A stretch of DNA of 32,219 bases from Mesorhizobium sp. WSM3626 (GTDB lineage Bacteria > Pseudomonadota > Alphaproteobacteria > Rhizobiales > Rhizobiaceae): the NCBI RefSeq assembly GCF_000513935.1, contig NZ_AZUY01000054.1, positions 1 through 32,219 of the forward strand. Direction: 5' to 3'. This document shows positions 1-8,284 of this stretch, in pieces (the first letter of the stretch is position 1; the number at the start of each line of letters is the position of its first letter). The notes under the pieces are model-generated. The model ran no database searches and was not told the DNA's origin. It saw nothing but the letters and a program-made list of their open reading frames with translations. The translations under genes were made by a program, and so were the position numbers.

Positions 1-302
1 TTTCGTGAAGAGTTTCGGGCGCCGGCAGGCGTACGAAAGTCCCCGAGGAAGGAACCCGCGGGCCACAGGCGATGGCTATGGAGATTTCGGATTTTTGCAG
101 ATGTCGGCGATGGCGCGACCGGTGTCGGGAAGCTCTGGGGTGAATGCGGACAGACCGCTTCGTTGCGCCTGCGTGCGGTGTTGTCGGGACGGTGGGCGGC
201 TGGGAGCGGCTCTGTCGGAGACGAAAATCACCATGGACGTGCGTCGATCCGTTGCCGGAGGCAGAGTGCCTGCAGCCGAAGGCTGAACCATGCCATGCCG
301 GG
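1..302. other. Left-edge stretch without a convincing gene
   Basis: GC-rich sequence lying beyond the end of the IS91-type transposase fragment. Open frames on both strands are Arg/Pro/Ala-rich and low in information, typical of chance frames in GC-rich DNA. No RNA gene, promoter or repeat was recognised. It is probably residual mobile-element flank. Confidence 0.4.
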
Positions 303-512
303 TCATGGCGTGCTGCTCCCGGTCGACGGGGAACCGTGTGGCGGTCCGCGCGGCTGCCTCCATCGTTCGAACACCTCGATCACGATCATGCGTCCGCCGC
401 AGCAGGGGCAGGACGGATGGAAGTCAGCCGGCTCTTCCGAGGTGTCGGTCTCGGGCGGCGCAGCGACGTTCAGCAGTTCGCGGGCGCAGAGCGGGAGAGG
501 CTTTGTTGTCAT
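303..512 (-). pseudogene. IS91-type transposase, C-terminal fragment
   Basis: The minus-strand frame encodes about 69 residues resembling the extreme C-terminus of rhizobial IS91-family transposases: an ARELL segment followed by the CPCCGGRMIVIE cysteine-rich motif and a short polar tail. The catalytic HUH/Y2 relaxase-like domain that should precede it is absent; the sequence beyond position 512 runs into the response-regulator pseudogene. It is therefore a truncated, inactive relic. It marks the left border of the cluster as a site of past mobile-element activity. The family call rests on the motif alone. Confidence 0.6.
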
Positions 513-601
513 TATTGACCTGATCTGCCATTCTGGCGTCCGGCGCGCCGGATTCGATCTGCGAAATCGCCCTGGATCGCGGCGAAAGACTGAGCTGCCC
601 T

Positions 602-1302
602 ATGAAACCATTGATTGCGGTCTGCTCGCAGGATGCGGACTTCTATCTTCTCCTTGGCCACATCCTCGAGGTCGATGGCTTCGCCAGCATGCTGGCCCCC
701 TGCGTCGATGACGTGCTGGCAGTCGTCTCCGACAGGCCAGTCGAGGCTGTGTTGCTGGACTGTCGGCCAGACAACAAGGTGGCGGCACAAAGCGCTCGGT
801 TGAAGCAGGATGCCCTGCTGGGCGCCCTCCCCTGTGTGGCGCTGGTTCATCCCGGCGCTGAAGCGCAGCATATCCAGCTCTTGCAGTCGGGTATCGACGA
901 GTGTTTCGTAAGGCCCTTCGCGCCGGCCAAGCTGCTCCACTACCTGCGCTCCAGGCTCGCCATTGGCCAGGCGCCAGGGCCGGCGACGCGCGGTGGGCGA
1001 CCCCTCGTGTACGCCGATGTCGAAATGCGGGTCGACTCATCGCGTCTCGTGCGCTGGCAAGGAGATCGCGCTTGGGCCGATCGAATTCAAGTTGCTGCGC
1101 CACATGCTGGAGAACCCCGAGAAGGTACTCAGCCGTGAAGAACTGATTGGCGTTGGCTGGGCGAGCAGCCGCGGGTGTCGGCGCGCGCACGGTCGATGTC
1201 CATATCTCTCAACTGCGAAAGCTGATCAGCCAGTGCTCGCGGGCCGCCGCCATCCGCACCGTCAGGCTCGCCGGATACGCACTGGCGCGCAGACCCTTCT
1301 GA
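602..1302 (+). pseudogene. Frameshifted winged-helix response regulator (paralogue of the gene at 15926)
   Basis: The first frame gives a receiver domain starting MKPLIAVCSQDADFYLLLG, with the phospho-acceptor-like Asp in LLDCRPDN and the segment FVRPFAPAKLL. It aligns end to end with the intact regulator at 15926. The frame breaks near 1053, and the start of the winged-helix domain (LGPIEFKLLRHMLENP) continues in another frame. A second break near 1165-1175 moves the rest of the helix-turn-helix (ARTVDVHISQLRKL) into a third frame, ending at the stop at 1300-1302. With two frameshifts it cannot make a full regulator. It lies just upstream of the kinase operon, so it may once have controlled that operon. 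Confidence 0.85.
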
Positions 1303-1432
1303 TCATTTCAGAGGGTGAAGTCCAGTCGATCCTGGGCGACGACCGCATGCCATGCTGGCGCTCTGGCTAAAGGCAACCCTGCCTTGTGATCTGTCCGCAA
1401 TACTGGTGAAGTGTAGAATAAATAACGCGTCA

Positions 1433-1443
1433 TGTACGTTACA
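1433..1443. promoter_or_regulatory. Small palindrome in the AT-rich leader of the kinase operon
   Basis: The 247 bases between the broken regulator and the kinase gene contain an unusually AT-rich stretch at about 1415-1465. Within it TGTACGTTACA forms a TGTA-N3-TACA inverted repeat. This is the likely promoter region of the operon starting at 1550. No convincing sigma-54 -24/-12 or NifA site was found. A role as an operator is a guess based on position and symmetry. Confidence 0.3.
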
Positions 1444-1549
1444 AATAAGATTATTTTGTTCGTTGTTGCGCAATGGCGCCCCGGCTGAAAGCATACGGCA
1501 GAAGTTACATCAGAGCCGACTAATACGTTGCTTTTCAGGAGTGTCGCTC

Positions 1550-2431
1550 ATGTTGGACGGAGCAGGATTTGGCGTGGCTGTCGGCCACCATGGCGAGCTG
1601 GTTCAGGGCCTGTTCGAGGACGATGGCGCCCGCCTGCGGCGCGCGCTGGTTTCGCTGCCCTGCCGCCAGCTGAAATCCAGGGCGACGTTCATCGCAAGCG
1701 ACGGCGGTGGCATTCGTGTGCTGCCGGGCTCGTGCGACAAGGCCAGGCGGGCCGCGGAACTGACGATCGCAAGGTTCGGCCCTCCGGGGACCGGCGGCAA
1801 TCTCGCTATTGACAGCAACATCCCGGTCGGGCGCGGCATGGGATCGTCGACGGCCGACGTTCTGGCGAGCATTCAGGCAGTCCTGGATTGGCTGGAGATC
1901 GAACCGGCGTCGGACGAGGTCATGCGCATCGCTGTCAGCGCCGAAACCGCCTGTGACTCCACCCTGTTCAAACAGCAGGCTGTGCTTTTTGCGCATCGCG
2001 ACGGCATCGTCATGGAAGCCTTCCGCAGGCCGCTGCCGCCAATCCATCTGATCAGCATCGAAACAACGCCCGAGGTGACTATCGATACGCTCGAGTATCG
2101 GCCGGCGCGCTATGACGCCCTGGAAATCGAAACCTTTAGGCCGCTGCGCAGTCTGCTGCGGACAGCCATCAAGCATGCGGACGTCCGCATGCTGGGTAGG
2201 GTCGCGACGGCAAGCGCGCGGATCAACGAGCGCTTCCTGCCAAAGCCGGGTCTGGACGAGATCGAAACCGTCGGGAGCCGTTTCGACGCCATTGGCATTC
2301 AGGTCGCCCATAGCGGCACGGTTGTCGGGCTGATGTTTGATGCGCTTGACCGAGACGCATCCGTGAACATCAACGGCGCGATGGACGCGTTGCGACATTC
2401 CGGCTTCGAGGCGGCGATCTTCCGTCACTGA
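1550..2431 (+). CDS. GHMP-superfamily kinase, L-threonine kinase (PduX)-like
   Basis: Predicted 293-residue cytosolic kinase. Near the N-terminus GHHGELVQG matches the PGSCGELVQG-type signature of PduX-like threonine kinases. A glycine-rich ATP loop, PVGRGMGSSTAD, lies at about residues 91-102, the GHMP phosphate-binding motif. A C-terminal segment with AHSGTVVGLMFD resembles the third GHMP motif. Start chosen at 1550 because AGGAG lies at 1537-1541; the upstream extension of this frame looks non-coding. By family it should phosphorylate the hydroxyl of a small molecule, perhaps threonine, serine or homoserine. No cobalamin-synthesis genes are nearby, so PduX's usual role is unlikely. The next gene encodes a SbnA-like PLP enzyme, a family that can use O-phospho-amino acids, so this kinase may supply its substrate (inference). 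Confidence 0.75.
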   Translation: MLDGAGFGVAVGHHGELVQGLFEDDGARLRRALVSLPCRQLKSRATFIASDGGGIRVLPGSCDKARRAAELTIARFGPPGTGGNLAIDSNIPVGRGMGSSTADVLASIQAVLDWLEIEPASDEVMRIAVSAETACDSTLFKQQAVLFAHRDGIVMEAFRRPLPPIHLISIETTPEVTIDTLEYRPARYDALEIETFRPLRSLLRTAIKHADVRMLGRVATASARINERFLPKPGLDEIETVGSRFDAIGIQVAHSGTVVGLMFDALDRDASVNINGAMDALRHSGFEAAIFRH

Positions 2432-2454
2432 CAACCTGGCGAAGGGAAAGCTCG

Positions 2455-3492
2455 ATGTCGATCCATGTGCTGATGCGCCGGCTGGAGGATTTCGAGGGGC
2501 CGCGCCTCGTTCCGCTCGGCGCAAACCTCTTCGGCGCCAGCTTCTTTCTCATGAAGCTCCTGCCGGCCCGGTTCATGCTCGAGCGCGCCGTCGAACAGGG
2601 ACGGTTGCGACCGGGTGGGACAATCTGCGAATCCTCATCGGGAACCTTTGGTCTTGCCTTGGCCATGCTGGCTGTTCAGCATGGATACAGGCTGATCCTG
2701 GTCAGCGACTGGGCGCTCGATCGCCATCTCCATAGGCGCCTCGTCGAACTCGGCGCCGAGGTGACGGTCGTGGACAGCCCGGCGCCCTCTGGCGGGTTGC
2801 AGCAAGCGCGGCTCGATCGCTTGCATGAGTATCTGCGCGACATTTCCGGCAGCTACTGGCCCTCGCAGTACGACAATCGCGACAACCCGCTCTCCTACGG
2901 GAAAATTGCCGAACACTTGATAGACAGGGTCGGCAGGCTGGACTGTCTGGTCGGTCCGGTCGGATCGGGTGGTTCGATGAGCGGGACATCGCGTTACCTG
3001 CGCACCCTGTTTCCCGAGCTCCATGCAATCGGCGTCGATACGCCCGGCAGTGTGCTGTTTGGCCAGCCGAGCGGCAAGCTCAACCTGAGCGGGCTCGGTG
3101 GCAACATTCTTCCCGGCAATGTCGAGCACAGCCAGTTCGACGAGGTCCATTGGCTCGCGCCGGCAGAAGTCTTTGACGCCACGCATCAGCTTCATCGCGA
3201 GCACGGGCTTTTCATGGGCCCGACCAGCGGCGCGGCCTACAGGGTTGCCGAATGGTGGTCGCGTAACAACCCGGACAAGAAGGTGGTCGTGCTGTTTCCC
3301 GACGAGGGTCACCGTTACGTCGAAACCGTCTACGACCAGCAATGGCTTGCAACGGTTGCCGGGTGGCCAGGTCCATTGCGTGCCAACCCGGTCACGGTCG
3401 GCGCACCGACCGAGCCGATGCCGGCATGGTCCCGTTTCGGCTGGGGGCGCAGGACACTGGAGGAAGTGCTGGCGCAGGCCGGTAGGGAGTGA
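2455..3492 (+). CDS. PLP-dependent cysteine-synthase/SbnA-like enzyme
   Basis: A 345-residue fold-type II PLP enzyme. ESSSGT at residues 59-64 is the substrate/phosphate-binding loop, QYDNRDNP and the glycine-rich GPVGSGGSMSGT follow, and GPTSGA lies near the C-terminal third. The overall pattern is closest to SbnA-type enzymes that join O-phosphoserine to glutamate, and to cysteine synthases. Lys34 in FLMKLLPAR aligns by spacing with the Schiff-base lysine, but the usual NPxGSxKDR context is lost and the N-terminal loop is shortened. It starts 23 bp after the kinase and touches the next gene, so it is in the same operon. A beta-replacement on an O-phospho-amino acid is inferred; substrate and nucleophile are unknown. 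Confidence 0.75.
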   Translation: MSIHVLMRRLEDFEGPRLVPLGANLFGASFFLMKLLPARFMLERAVEQGRLRPGGTICESSSGTFGLALAMLAVQHGYRLILVSDWALDRHLHRRLVELGAEVTVVDSPAPSGGLQQARLDRLHEYLRDISGSYWPSQYDNRDNPLSYGKIAEHLIDRVGRLDCLVGPVGSGGSMSGTSRYLRTLFPELHAIGVDTPGSVLFGQPSGKLNLSGLGGNILPGNVEHSQFDEVHWLAPAEVFDATHQLHREHGLFMGPTSGAAYRVAEWWSRNNPDKKVVVLFPDEGHRYVETVYDQQWLATVAGWPGPLRANPVTVGAPTEPMPAWSRFGWGRRTLEEVLAQAGRE

Positions 3493-3641
3493 TGCGGCCG
3501 GCGGACAGCGCAACGGGTTCTGACGGTTTTGCCCGAGCGCTGGTGGCGCAATCGCCAGGCGGCCCCGGCAACAACCCTGCCACTGGCCGCCCGGCAGCCA
3601 TGCCCGGCGGGCCGGGCCGCGCGGTAGAGGGAGCTGAGGCC

Positions 3642-4886
3642 ATGGAGTTTCGAAGTCAGAGGCTCAACCATCGGCGTCCGAAGATACTGTGTCAAAGCCG
3701 GTCCATCCTGCCGATCTACGCCATGCTTCTCGCCATGCAATGCGCGCGCAGCATGTACATCGTTCTGGTGTCGTGGTTCGCGCTGCAGATCACTGGTGAA
3801 ATCGCCTCGGTCGGCAGGGTCTTGATCTGCTGGCAATTGCTGGCCTTCACCGTGGGGCCGTTCCTCGGACCCCAGATCGACCGCTGCCGCCGGCGCAGGG
3901 TGTTCATGATGGGCGAGACAATTCATGGCGCGGGCGTAGGCCTGCTTGCCGTCATCGCCTGGTTCTGTTCTCCACAACACACACCGATCGGCGTCCTCTA
4001 CGCCACCGCTAGCCTCATCTCGGTCGGTTCACTTCTCTCCTATCCCAGTAGCCAGGCGTTGATAAAGCTGGCTGGCGCACGAGTGCTGATGCGCACCGTG
4101 TCCATGGGCATTTTCTCCAGCCAGATCGGAAATATAGCAGGTGCCGCAATTGCCGGGCTTTGTCTGATACTTGTCGGCGTGGCCGGCAGTCTGGCCATTT
4201 GTGCGGCCTCCTCCTTTCTGGCCGCCCTGTTCGCGACGTTCCTTTATGACCAGGATGTCACCGGACCGAAACGCCCTGGTCTCCACATTGCGCATTTTAT
4301 GGCAGGTCTTCGGGAGACCATAGCGACCCCCCGTCTCAGGTCGGCGGGCCTTGCACTGTTGCTGGCCTACGCATCGGCACATGCCTCCAATGCGCTTCTT
4401 GCCGGCTTCGCGCGCTACGAGTTGAAGCTTCCAGCCACCCTCTATGGCTGGCTTGCGGCGATGTATTCCGGAGGTGGCCTGATCGGAAGCCTCACCCTTG
4501 CCTGGCTTTCCGGTGTGGCAAGGGAAAAGCTCCTCCTTGCCGCGGGAACCATGTTGCTCGCTGGCGCGACCGCGGCCTTTTCGACCTCCCGAACCATGGC
4601 CGAGGCTGTGCTCTGGCAAGGTCTCATCGGCCTGTCCTTCATGATGGTGCGTGCCGGCGCGGACGTTACGATACTGAAGGTTGTACCAAGCCCGATGGTT
4701 GGCCGCGTGCGCAGCAATATCGATGCTGCAATCGGGCTCGTGGCAGTTCTGATTTACCTACTGCCGGCTCTCATGCCGGGTGCTCCTACCCGTCACATCT
4801 TTCTCGGTCTCGCCAGCCTGTTTGCCGTGGGAAGTTGCGGCGTGCTTTGGATACAATGGCGTCAGGGATTCTCCAAGCCATGGTGA
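3642..4886 (+). CDS. MFS transporter, probable exporter
   Basis: A 414-residue, roughly 12-helix major facilitator protein of the inner membrane. GPFLGPQIDRCRRRRV fits the loop between helices 2 and 3 that carries the MFS Gly-Asp-Arg signature, and hydrophobic segments run to the C-terminus. It resembles the MFS_3/EntS group of metabolite or siderophore exporters. The start at 3642 follows a GGGAG ribosome site. An ATG at 3492, overlapping the stop of the PLP gene (TGATG), would add 50 Pro/Gly-rich residues without membrane character and is less likely. Its position between biosynthetic genes suggests it exports the operon's product, as SbnD does for staphyloferrin B. Uptake cannot be excluded. 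Confidence 0.78.
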   Translation: MEFRSQRLNHRRPKILCQSRSILPIYAMLLAMQCARSMYIVLVSWFALQITGEIASVGRVLICWQLLAFTVGPFLGPQIDRCRRRRVFMMGETIHGAGVGLLAVIAWFCSPQHTPIGVLYATASLISVGSLLSYPSSQALIKLAGARVLMRTVSMGIFSSQIGNIAGAAIAGLCLILVGVAGSLAICAASSFLAALFATFLYDQDVTGPKRPGLHIAHFMAGLRETIATPRLRSAGLALLLAYASAHASNALLAGFARYELKLPATLYGWLAAMYSGGGLIGSLTLAWLSGVAREKLLLAAGTMLLAGATAAFSTSRTMAEAVLWQGLIGLSFMMVRAGADVTILKVVPSPMVGRVRSNIDAAIGLVAVLIYLLPALMPGAPTRHIFLGLASLFAVGSCGVLWIQWRQGFSKPW

Positions 4887-4938
4887 CCAGGTCGGCCCGG
4901 ACCGCCCGCTGGCCGGCGTATGAAGCGAGGACAAAGTC

Positions 4939-5505
4939 ATGAGGTCGCCATCGAAATCCCGTGGGCCGGCATTGGGTGAAGCGGGGGCTTCGTCGATCGT
5001 GCCGCGCCTGGACGGGATCAGCCTGCAGCGCGTGGCGCCCTGCGATCGGCCCGCCATCAAGACGTTGCTGCTCGATGCTGAACAGGAACAGTTCGCCGGC
5101 TCGGTGGATGCTGTCTTTGACGAACTGCAAAACAGCCAGCATCCGCAGTTCGAGCATCCCTTTGCCATTGCCGCCGCCGACAACACGGTGGGCTTCTTCA
5201 TTCTTCGCGAGAAGCAGGCACTGCCGCCGTGGGCGCCACGAGACGCGGTCACATTGCACAGTTTCCGCATCTGCCGCACCTTGCAAGGCATGGGATACGG
5301 CCGCGCCGGGGTCGGCCTGGCGATCTCGTGGCTGCGGCGGGAACGTCCCGATATCAGGCAGTTGATGCTTGCCGTCAACACCCGCAATGCTGCGGCGAAA
5401 TCCGCCTATCTCAAAGCGGATTTCAGCGACACCGGTGAAGTCTTCCACGGTCCGATCGGCGATCAAAACATCCTGACGGCGAGGGTTCCGCGCGGCTGTG
5501 GCTGA
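4939..5505 (+). CDS. GNAT-family N-acetyltransferase
   Basis: A 188-residue protein with the GNAT acetyl-CoA signature QGMGYGRAGVGLA (motif A, about residues 114-126) and the motif-B-like NTRNAAAKSAYLKADF. Such enzymes move an acetyl group from acetyl-CoA to an amine, often of an amino acid or polyamine. A GCGAGGAC ribosome site precedes the start; the first 25 or so residues are polar and may be dispensable. It lies 52 bp after the MFS gene in the same direction, so it likely closes the operon. A deacylase of the AstE/DoeB family is encoded in the facing catabolic operon, and the two may act on opposite ends of one compound's life (inference). Confidence 0.75.
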   Translation: MRSPSKSRGPALGEAGASSIVPRLDGISLQRVAPCDRPAIKTLLLDAEQEQFAGSVDAVFDELQNSQHPQFEHPFAIAAADNTVGFFILREKQALPPWAPRDAVTLHSFRICRTLQGMGYGRAGVGLAISWLRRERPDIRQLMLAVNTRNAAAKSAYLKADFSDTGEVFHGPIGDQNILTARVPRGCG

Positions 5506-5543
5506 CGCGACTTTCCCCGCGTCGGTCTTTCCATTTCTGTCAA

Positions 5544-5562
5544 CTAGTTATACTAGGTATAG
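5544..5562. promoter_or_regulatory. Tandem 9-bp operator, PrpD-like gene
   Basis: CTAGTTATA and CTAGGTATA form a head-to-tail pair just upstream of the ribosome site of the MmgE/PrpD gene. The 13-mer TATACTAGGTATA (5549-5561) matches 12 of 13 positions of the reverse complement of 13744-13756 in front of the GntR gene. Related 9-mers occur before the importer operon. It is a probable GntR-regulator site. Confidence 0.6.
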
Positions 5563-5580
5563 CTACATTGGGAGGAAGCG

Positions 5581-6918
5581 ATGCAGTTTGTGGCGCAGCG
5601 GTTTGCCGAATTTGCCTGTTCTACCAGGTACCAGGACCTGCCGGACTCGGTCGTCGAGAAGACGCAGCGCGCCATTCTCGACACGATCGCGGCCCTCGTC
5701 GGCGGCGCGCCGACCGACAATGCGCGGCTGTCGCGCATTGCCGCGAGAGCTTGCTTTGGACCAGGTGCGTCGCACGCCTGGTTCGCCGGTGCCGGGTTGC
5801 ATCCGCTCGGCGCTCTGTTTGCCAATTGCGCGGCGGCAAGTTCCCTCGACGTCGATGACGGCCATTGTCTTGCGGCGGGCCATCCGGGTGCTGCCATCGT
5901 TCCCGCCGTGCTGATGGAAGCAGCAAAGCTGGGCAGCGATGGCCATGATGTGCTCACCGCGACCGCGCTCGGCTACGATGTCGCCTTGCGCATCGCCGCT
6001 GCGCGCCGCTTCACCGACACGATGAGCTTTGCCAGTGGTCAGTGGACCGGCTTCGGCGTCGCGACCGCCATCGGATGGCTGCGCGGCATGCAAGCCTCCC
6101 AACTCGCACACGCAATCGCGATAGCAGGCGCCGAAGCGCCGCAAAACCTGCCGCAGGGCGATTGCCAGGCGAGCTCCGTCAAGGGCAGCAGCCCCTGGTC
6201 GACAGTCACGGCGCTGTTCGCGGTCGATCGAGCCGGTGCCGGCATGACCGGCTCGATCGACTTGCTGGACCGGGCCCACGCCTACGATGTCGACGCCATC
6301 ACCGCCGACCTTGGCAGCCGCTGGCTGATCACCGAGACCTATCTCAAACCCTATGCGGCCTGCCGCTATACGCATCCGGTCATCGATGCCGTGCTCTCGC
6401 TCGTTGCGGATCGCGATCCAGGGGAGCCGATCGATCGGTTGATCGTCGAGATCTTTCCCGAAGCGCGAAAACTGCCCAACGAAATCGCGCCTGACTCGCT
6501 CGAGGGCGGGCAGTTTTCAGTGCCCTTTGCCGCAGCACTTGCCGCGCTGCGCGGCGCGGCGGCCTTCCGGCCTTTGCGTCCGTGTTCGCTTTCGGATCCG
6601 GAGGTGGTGGCGCTCGCGGCGAAAGTCGAGATCCGCTATCCCGACGACCTGGCCGGCATCTTTCCGCAGCGCACGCCGGCGCGCGTGACAATGGTTGCCG
6701 AGCGGCGCGAGCGCGTCGTTGACGTGCCGCTCCCGCTGGGCGACGCCAACAACCCCATGGACCGCTTGAGCGTCGAGGAAAAGCTGCATGACCTTGGCCG
6801 TGATATCCTGTCGCGGGACGCTCTCGAGCAACTTATTCGGTCCGTGGGTTTGCTCGAAGAGGGAGAGATCGCACCGCTGTTCGCTTGCCTGGCGGCCCAT
6901 CCAGGCGACGGCGTTTAG
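5581..6918 (+). CDS. MmgE/PrpD-family protein
   Basis: A 445-residue protein with the MmgE/PrpD layout: helical N-terminal domain with DVDDGHCLAAGHPGAA at about residues 97-112, and the second-domain motif KPYAACRYTHPVIDA. The family includes 2-methylcitrate dehydratase, cis-aconitate decarboxylase and iminodisuccinate epimerase, so it acts on polycarboxylate-like or amino-dicarboxylate substrates. A GGGAGGAAG ribosome site precedes the ATG. The tandem operator at 5544 suggests separate transcription from the kinase operon, under the same control as the importer operon. No prpB or prpC genes are nearby, so a standard methylcitrate cycle role is unlikely. The true substrate cannot be read from sequence. 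Confidence 0.8.
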   Translation: MQFVAQRFAEFACSTRYQDLPDSVVEKTQRAILDTIAALVGGAPTDNARLSRIAARACFGPGASHAWFAGAGLHPLGALFANCAAASSLDVDDGHCLAAGHPGAAIVPAVLMEAAKLGSDGHDVLTATALGYDVALRIAAARRFTDTMSFASGQWTGFGVATAIGWLRGMQASQLAHAIAIAGAEAPQNLPQGDCQASSVKGSSPWSTVTALFAVDRAGAGMTGSIDLLDRAHAYDVDAITADLGSRWLITETYLKPYAACRYTHPVIDAVLSLVADRDPGEPIDRLIVEIFPEARKLPNEIAPDSLEGGQFSVPFAAALAALRGAAAFRPLRPCSLSDPEVVALAAKVEIRYPDDLAGIFPQRTPARVTMVAERRERVVDVPLPLGDANNPMDRLSVEEKLHDLGRDILSRDALEQLIRSVGLLEEGEIAPLFACLAAHPGDGV

Positions 6919-6973
6919 GTGGCGGCGGCCGCCATGTTTCGGTGATAGCTGAACAGTGAGGAGCCCCGCCCGG

Positions 6974-7414
6974 CTAGGCGCTCACTTTCCTTCTTGCGCG
7001 CGCCGCTTTGGGCGGCGGGGACGCCTTGCGGCCGAGCCCGATCGATTTCGCCAAGGCGGACCGTTGCGCGGCGTAGCTTGCCGCGACCATAGGATAGTCC
7101 TTGGCCAAGCCCCATTTGGCCCTGTATTCATCGGGCGTCATGCCAAGCAGGCCCAAATGACGCTTCATCGATTTGAATTTTCGGCCGTCTTCCAAACTGA
7201 CGATGTAGTCAGGAAAGACCGACTTCTTTGGATTGACAGCAGGGACCGGCGCGGGTTTGACGGCGACCACCGGCTGCTCCAGCTTCAACAGTGCGGCATG
7301 TACGCTGGCGATCAGATCGGGTAAGCCCGTTGTCGGCACCGGATTGTTCTGGACGTAGGCGGCCACGATGTCGGCAGTCAAACCGATGGGGTCGACGCTC
7401 TCGGTATTGGTCAA
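6974..7414 (-). CDS. MucR/Ros-family transcriptional regulator, zinc-free type
   Basis: A 146-residue DNA-binding regulator with the MucR opening DPIGLTADIVAAYVQNNPVP and the C-terminal domain LEDGRKFKSMKRHLG, TPDEYRAKWGL, YPMVAPNYA-like segment (here YPMVAASYA). The start is taken as TTG at 7414: it gives MTNTESVDPIGLTADIV, the normal family N-terminus, and AGGAG sits 5 bases upstream. Longer in-frame starts add unrelated sequence. In Ros the zinc is held by two Cys and two His; here they read Ser73, Asp76, His86 and no second His, so the fold is likely zinc-free, as known for some Mesorhizobium homologues. MucR proteins control exopolysaccharide, motility and symbiosis genes. Its targets here are unknown. 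Confidence 0.88.
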   Translation of the reverse strand: MTNTESVDPIGLTADIVAAYVQNNPVPTTGLPDLIASVHAALLKLEQPVVAVKPAPVPAVNPKKSVFPDYIVSLEDGRKFKSMKRHLGLLGMTPDEYRAKWGLAKDYPMVAASYAAQRSALAKSIGLGRKASPPPKAARARRKVSA

Positions 7415-7624
7415 TTGGAACTCCTGTATTGCCCTGTGCACGTTCCTATTGCGGAATTCCGGATCGCGCAACGTCCTGACGTCAGGTGGATACATAGCCC
7501 ATCGAAGCAACAAAGGGTCGCAATCCGAATTCGGTTCCACGCCTGGCTGTTCGGCGATCAAAACCCGCCGGCGCATATATAGAACTCTCCCATCAATGGC
7601 GGCACACCATCAGAAATCGACCGT

Positions 7625-8180
7625 TCATCTGGGCCGGCCCAAGCCTTCATCTTCCCGGAATGCCCGCTCGATTTGATCGGCCAGTGGCTTGACGAGGTAG
7701 GACAGCATTGTCCGGCTGCCAGTCGAAAAGAAGGCTTCGACGGGCATGCCAGGGGCCAGGGTCAAGCCTTTCAGCTTTTTCAACTCTGTGCTCGGCAGGC
7801 TGACCCTGACCGTGTAGAAACCCGCGCCGCTGCGCTCGTCGACGCTCAGATCGGCGGAGATCTCGCTGACGACCCCGGTCAGTTCCGGCGTTATGCGTTG
7901 ATTGAACGCCGACAGCTTCAGCGTAACCTGCTGGGCCAGTGAGAGCTGGTCGATATCCTGCGGCGCAATCCTGGCCTCGGCCGTCAGTTCGTCCGCCACC
8001 GGCACCACCAGCATGATCACCTCGCCCGGCGATATGACGCCGCCGATCGTATGGACCGCTAGCTGGTGAATGACGCCATCCTGCGGCTTCGGATATCGAT
8101 GCGTTTGAGCTGGTCTTCGGCAGAAACCTTACGTTCGACGAACTCGGATATCTTTCCCTGGACATCGCGCAGTTCAGTCG
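7625..8180 (-). pseudogene. HlyD-family type I secretion adaptor, C-terminal remnant
   Basis: The minus strand encodes the end of a coiled-coil hairpin (ELRDVQGKISEFVERKVSA), the lipoyl/barrel segment (IRSPQDGVIHQLAVHTIGG) and a normal PrsE/HlyD C-terminus (MLSYLVKPLADQIERAFRE). A missing base near 8090, in the codons for SPQDG, splits it into two frames. The N-terminal membrane anchor and most of the hairpin are gone, and no ABC exporter partner is present. It is a dead fragment of a type I secretion membrane-fusion protein, lying between the MucR gene and the catabolic operon. Confidence 0.75.
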
Positions 8181-8284
8181 CTCAGGTTCAACGGACACCC
8201 CGGCGACCACTGGCGTTGGAGAGGTCGCCATTTTGCCAGACGAGCGCCCGAAACGATCGCGGGCCGGAACAACGCTCTGCTAGA

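Noticed and set aside
1381..1549. Sigma-54 promoter or NifA upstream site before the kinase operon
   Set aside because: No GG-N10-GC element with the right flanks, and only a TGT-N10-ACG near-match to the NifA site.
1352..1549. Longer N-terminus for the GHMP kinase
   Set aside because: The extra 66 residues show no family similarity and lie in AT-rich leader sequence; 1550 has a good ribosome site and the motif begins soon after.
1535..2524. Long minus-strand reading frame opposite the kinase gene
   Set aside because: It mirrors the coding frame of the kinase in GC-rich DNA, has no domain pattern and is antisense to a well-supported gene.
7415..7576. Longer MucR protein starting at 7576
   Set aside because: The added 54 residues are not part of the family; the TTG start with AGGAG gives the standard N-terminus.
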